Part shown: one piece after another, positions 60,520 through 64,000 of the stretch | Layout of the letters: each line of letters begins with the position of its first letter | Position numbering within the stretch: the first letter of the stretch is position 1 | Origin: Lepidostoma basale | Taxonomy: Eukaryota; Arthropoda; Insecta; Trichoptera; Lepidostomatidae | Length of the DNA: 64,000 nucleotides | Reading direction: 5' to 3' | Assembly (NCBI GenBank): GCA_022606425.2 | Contig: JAHDVF020000016.1 | Location: 2,014,501 to 2,078,500, forward strand | Translations under genes and position numbers: made by a program | Notes under the pieces: model-generated | Seen by the model: the letters and a program-made list of their open reading frames with translations, nothing else | What the model was told of the DNA's origin: nothing | Databases searched by the model: none

Positions 60520-61181
60520 TGGTCTAATCAGCGTTTTATATGTTGTGGTCTTTGAATATATTGTATTATTTGTATATATTGTGGTCGTTAAATAATTAAT
60601 ATTAATGAAAACGTCCGTCTTCTAGGAGTTTTATTATATTTTAGATGGAATGACATGTTTCGCCTATCGAAGGCATTTGACACATTTGATAATGCCTTAG
60701 AAGGGCGAAACATGTCTTTCCATCTAAAATATAATAAAACTCCTAGAAGACGGACGTTTTCATTAATATTAATTATTTAACGACCACAATATATACAAAT
60801 AATACAATATATTCAAAGACCACAACATATAAAACGCTGATAAGACCAGTGCTAACATATGCCTCGGAGACCTGGACGCTCACTAAACGGGATGAAAACA
60901 AAATAAACTGCTTCGAAAGGAAGATCCTCCGTAAAATCTTCGGACCCATTAAGGATAGTCACACCTGGAGAAGGAGATACAGCACAGAGCTCTCCGATCT
61001 ATTCCAGGACGTCAGTGTGGTCAAGTTTATAAAGATTAACAGACTGCGCTGGCTAGGGCACTTGCACCGCATGGGAGATCTGGAGCCCCCCGAAAGATTG
61101 TTGTATAACAATCCAGCAGGGCGAAGAAGCATCGGTAGGCTGAGACTGCGATGGCTGGATGGTGCCGTGGCAGGTTGTCGG
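60188..61181. repeat. 994-bp inverted repeat centred on a P3 foldback
   Basis: Left arm 60188-60684 and right arm 60685-61181 are reverse complements with only scattered differences, including the P3 arms (60600-60775), the AT-rich spacer (ttatttaacgaccacaatat) and ~380 bp of RTE-D coding sequence. The symmetry continues well beyond the P3 element itself. Confidence 0.92.
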
Positions 61182-61295
61182 GTCCTGGAGCAGAAATACT
61201 GGGAGGTGGCGGCCAGAGATAGGACGGGATGGAGATGTTTCTTGGAGGAGGCTAAGAACCACCAAGGGTTGTAGCGCCGGAGAAGAAGAAGAATT
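60849..61295 (+). pseudogene. RTE-D LINE, right arm, full 3' end
   Basis: An open frame of 141 codons: MLTYASETWTLTKRDENKIN, CFERKILRKIFGPIKDSHTW, WLGHLHRMGDLEPPERLLYN, RRSIGRLRLRWLDGAVAGCR and DRTGWRCFLEEAKNHQGL, then stop and a GAAGAAGAAGAA tail (61280-61292). Unlike the left arm it keeps the terminus. Confidence 0.93.
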
Positions 61296-61299
61296 ATTC

Positions 61300-61924
61300 A
61301 ATACGGAGTTTCACATCATCGTTAAAAAAGAAAATCATTATTTAATATGGAGTTTTACATCATTGTTCAAGAAACAATAATAAATACAAGGAAATCGTTT
61401 CCCGTTGTCCGGAACAGGATTCTGGCAACAGGATTAACATCACAATGTGTCCTCTTTGACCAGAAAGCTTTTACAAACTTTTCCGTGTTCCTTGTTCGCG
61501 GAATGATAGCTAATTCGCCGAATTATGTGAGTATTTCCATAATCCCCGAAGTTCCAAGGGAGGGCGCCGCGCGTGGGTGAGGCCGACGCTTGAAGAGCGT
61601 CCATCATTTCGGGAAAATTATTAGTATTCAAATACCGTTTGAGCTCTGACCTTTTGAATTCGGCTCGAGTCTGATTCTGCAAGTAAATAAAACATCCGAA
61701 GCCCAACGGTTTCAACGGTCCTTTTCGGTGTTCAATGCCGTTGAAACTGCGAACAAGCAACGAATTTTTTCCTAGCTATTTACTATACAATTCCGGGTTT
61801 CAGTTGCAAATGTGATTCTCTAATGAATTTACTTTCTATATGTTTTAATCAATAACAAAACTTCAGAAATTTATTAAAATTAAAATTTACGGTAATACGT
61901 ACACAAAAACACATACAAGAATCA
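61300..61924. other. No recognisable gene
   Basis: A 106-codon antisense frame (61440-61760) overlaps a sense frame (61347-61580). Neither resembles a known family. Confidence 0.4.
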
Positions 61925-62218
61925 TGCAGATGTCCTATAATGACATATGGAATAGAAACGAGAGCTGACACCATCAGAACAAAAAGTCTCATTAGAACCA
62001 CAGAAATGAAGTTTCTCCAATCCGTTGAGGGAATCACACTCCGAGAAAGAGTAAGAATCATGTGGAAAGAGCATGTTCTGAAAGAGTGATATAAATAGCC
62101 GCAAATAAAGTACCAACAGGAAATCGACCTCTAGGAAGACCACCCAAAAGATGGCGAGACAGTTGGACATCTACGTCCCAGGAACAGGCTCGAAGAAAAA
62201 GAAGAAGTAATTTGTCAA
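61925..62218 (+). pseudogene. RTE-E LINE 3' region
   Basis: MTYGIETRADTIRTKSLIRT, TEMKFLQSVEGITLRERVRI, an internal deletion of the GH..RM region, then NRPLGRPPKRWRDSWTSTSQ and a GAAGAAG tail. Confidence 0.85.
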
Positions 62219-62756
62219 ATGGAATATTAATCCCTTACCGCATACTGGCTCATTTATGATCCAAAATAATCTTTCGCCATAAAAAACAACAAAATAATTA
62301 AATATGTCTTGCTTCTAGCAATAATACTAAAGTTTTATCTATGATCCGCGTTACTAGTTGTCAAACTTCTTGCTAGATGTCTCTGGTTGCACTAGATGTG
62401 CGTTCGACTGTTTCCAACTGTCGGTTTATGATTTTCTGTACAAACGTGATATTTTTTTTTGTTTGTAAAACGCTATCAATAATTATATTACACTGGTTTA
62501 CTATTATTTTCATTGGGTTAGTAATAAAATGATCACTTTTATATGAAATTATGGATAATAATGTGTAAAATCTAAGGATAAAAAGGGGAAGACCTAGAAA
62601 TTTTTTTTTGTATTTTAATAGGAAAAAATAATTTATTTGAAAAATAAAAAAAATACGTGTCTTTTTTTTCATTTTTTACACATCTTAATTTTTTTTTTAC
62701 AAATTTAAAAAAAATCATGCAGTAAGGGGTTAAACAATAATTAAGCAAAACGTTTT
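62219..62756. other. No recognisable feature
   Basis: A/T-rich with long homopolymer runs; unassigned. Confidence 0.45.
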
Positions 62757-62940
62757 TTTTTAATAACTGCTTCCATTTATGTATGTATTTCGAAAGCGAC
62801 ATTTTTTGCTAGGCTAGATGCCTTCGACAAACAGAAATAAAAGAAACCAATATGTTTTGCCAGCTTGCCTAGCGAAACCGGTCACTGTCAAAATAGTGGA
62901 AGTGGAAGTGGGAGTTGTTATTAAAAAAACAAAATTACGT
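62757..62940. mobile_element. P4 foldback, strongly decayed
   Basis: 'actgcttccatttatgtatg' and 'gtggaagtgggagttgttat' arms. The plus motif is CTTGCCTAGCGAAACCGGTCACTG with the first half of the core lost. Confidence 0.65.
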
Positions 62941-63139
62941 TTTTTTTTCAAACGTTATATATGAATATGTAAGCGATAATAATTTTTTTAATTCATTGTA
63001 TTGAATATGAATCTTCTTGAATACCTGTAATACCAATATTTAAATTCAGTAAATCTTACATAAATATTTGAAGATTATTTTTGTATAGAATCATGTTTAC
63101 CACCCCTGATTATATATATATATAAGGACTAAGTTTACA

Positions 63140-63300
63140 ATAGTGTCACCAGTCTGTCGATGCCAGCGAGCCTGGCGAAACCGGTCGCTGGCGAAATAAA
63201 GACAAAAGTGGAAGTAGTTAAAAAACATCGTTTTATTTTATTATTATTTAAAATGAACTTACATCAAGAGATTTCAGTAAAATCATTTGATTATTTCAAA
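63140..63300 (+). mobile_element. P4 tail, single arm
   Basis: Hammerhead-like unit followed by 'aaataaagacaaaagtggaa' and the unique P4 tail to 'aaaatcatttgattatt'. Confidence 0.75.
63149..63191 (+). ncRNA. Hammerhead-like motif (P4), full three-stem fold
   Basis: Stem I CCAGT 63149-63153 with GCTGG 63187-63191 (five pairs, one G-U). Core CTGTCGA 63154-63160, extra T 63161, stem II GCCAG 63162-63166 with CTGGC 63172-63176, GAAA 63177-63180, CCGG palindrome, cleavage site GTC 63184-63186. The canonical A6 is replaced by U, which in known hammerheads abolishes activity. The same change occurs in the 3873-3913 and 56.3-kb copies. Confidence 0.5.
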
Positions 63301-63779
63301 AACAGTTTATATTGTTGAAGGACCATAGTGTTTCGTATCAAACACATCTGTGTAAAATACATTACTTAATGCAACACAATATAATATACGCAAGGTTCAA
63401 TATTGAATCAATGCAGCTGAAGGGCGGGCGGATCACTGCGGACTCTGTTTAAATAAAACATAGGTTTCCTAATGGCGGTTGCGTTTGACAATAATCGTGT
63501 GCACAGTCCGTTGGATTTAAATCAAATCACTTTTGAGTTCTCATCGCTGGTTCCGGTGATGAATTTCTTGTTTCGGGGAATTCTGTTTTTAGCACGGAAC
63601 TGGATTTTAACTGGATTTATTGTTTAAAAAATGTTGTGGTGGCACCCTGTGCATGTACTGCGAACCAGATATGTATGAGTGCAACGCTTTGGACTATATC
63701 TCCAAGTTCTTCCTTAATAAAATAATACATTTGAGCGGTTATTTTTAAAGTGAAATAAGTCAATTTTTTCATGTTTTAG
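63301..63779. other. No recognisable feature
   Basis: Unassigned. Confidence 0.4.
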
Positions 63780-63796
63780 ATATTAAAGAATTAATC

Positions 63797-64000
63797 GGCC
63801 ATCTGAACCAATCTGCCTCTGGTGACACTGGTGGGAAGAGCAATTAGTCTGCTGAACGCGGTCTCCTCGGAAATCGACGTCTTTCATATTAGTGAAGGTA
63901 CGTTCAGGGGACAAATACTCTTGACTCTAGAAAGTATCTAGTCTTCCTAATGTCGAACCATCTCTAATGCGTTCCTGGTATTATGTTATATTTTTTTATA
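63797..64000 (+). pseudogene. J LINE 3' end, cut by window edge
   Basis: Encodes NQSASGDTGGKSN-type shifted frame, LLNAVSSEIDVFHISEGTFR and QILLTLESI, then the start of the 3' UTR ('gcgttcctggtattatgtta'). Confidence 0.85.

Noticed and set aside
1..64000. LTR retrotransposons or endogenous viral genes
   Set aside because: I saw no paired direct LTRs, primer-binding sites, or gag, protease, integrase or envelope motifs.

Overview
This is an AT-rich stretch of animal genome, almost certainly insect and most likely a moth or butterfly. The window is dominated by 5'-truncated non-LTR retrotransposon ends whose conceptual proteins (for example NWQKKDESRINAVEMRSLRR and GHVLRGEKY) resemble RTE-like elements common in Lepidoptera. 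I found no convincing host gene, functional tRNA, rRNA or CRISPR array. Almost every long reading frame is a broken transposon remnant or a chance frame. Boundaries are by eye and usually good to about 20 bases.

Working family names used below: RTE-A, 3' tail (GTTA)n; RTE-A2, same protein but (GTT)n tail; RTE-A3, a decayed relative; RTE-B1, B2, C, D and E and some singletons, mostly with (GAA)n tails; J, a CR1/Jockey-like LINE with a (TGATT)n-like tail; S, a non-autonomous repeat whose last ~70 bases match the end of RTE-A; SINE-1, a tRNA-derived SINE; T, a poly(A)-ended repeat (always on the minus strand here); X, a dispersed repeat often in inverted pairs; P1 to P6, palindromic Penelope-like element (PLE) tails; two mariner elements; and three MITE-like elements.

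Layout: 1-9 kb is S, RTE-E, P1, P2, P4 and J copies with several clean nested insertions. 9-20 kb holds T, RTE-A2, an inverted RTE-B2 pair, the longest S copy and P3, P5 and P2 foldbacks. 20-33 kb holds J, RTE-A, RTE-C, X and S copies plus an internally deleted mariner. 33-43 kb holds S, a long GAA microsatellite, a PLE coding tail, a MITE and a full-length mariner nested in RTE-A. 43-56 kb holds RTE copies, four SINE-1 copies, a head-to-head X pair and P1. 56-64 kb holds P3 and P4 foldbacks, a 994-bp inverted repeat containing RTE-D, and J at the window edge.

The most interesting signal is a recurring RNA-like motif in the palindromic P families: (C/U)UGANGA, one extra base, a hairpin, GAAAC, and a self-complementary hexamer or octamer running into UC. 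This is close to a type I hammerhead ribozyme with a dimerising stem III. At 37.7 kb it lies just downstream of a PLE-like C-terminal coding remnant. It occurs in at least five sequence-diverged families with compensatory-looking stems, yet always with one extra base between the core and stem II. The second theme is SINE/LINE tail sharing, with several independent cases of 3'-tail exchange.
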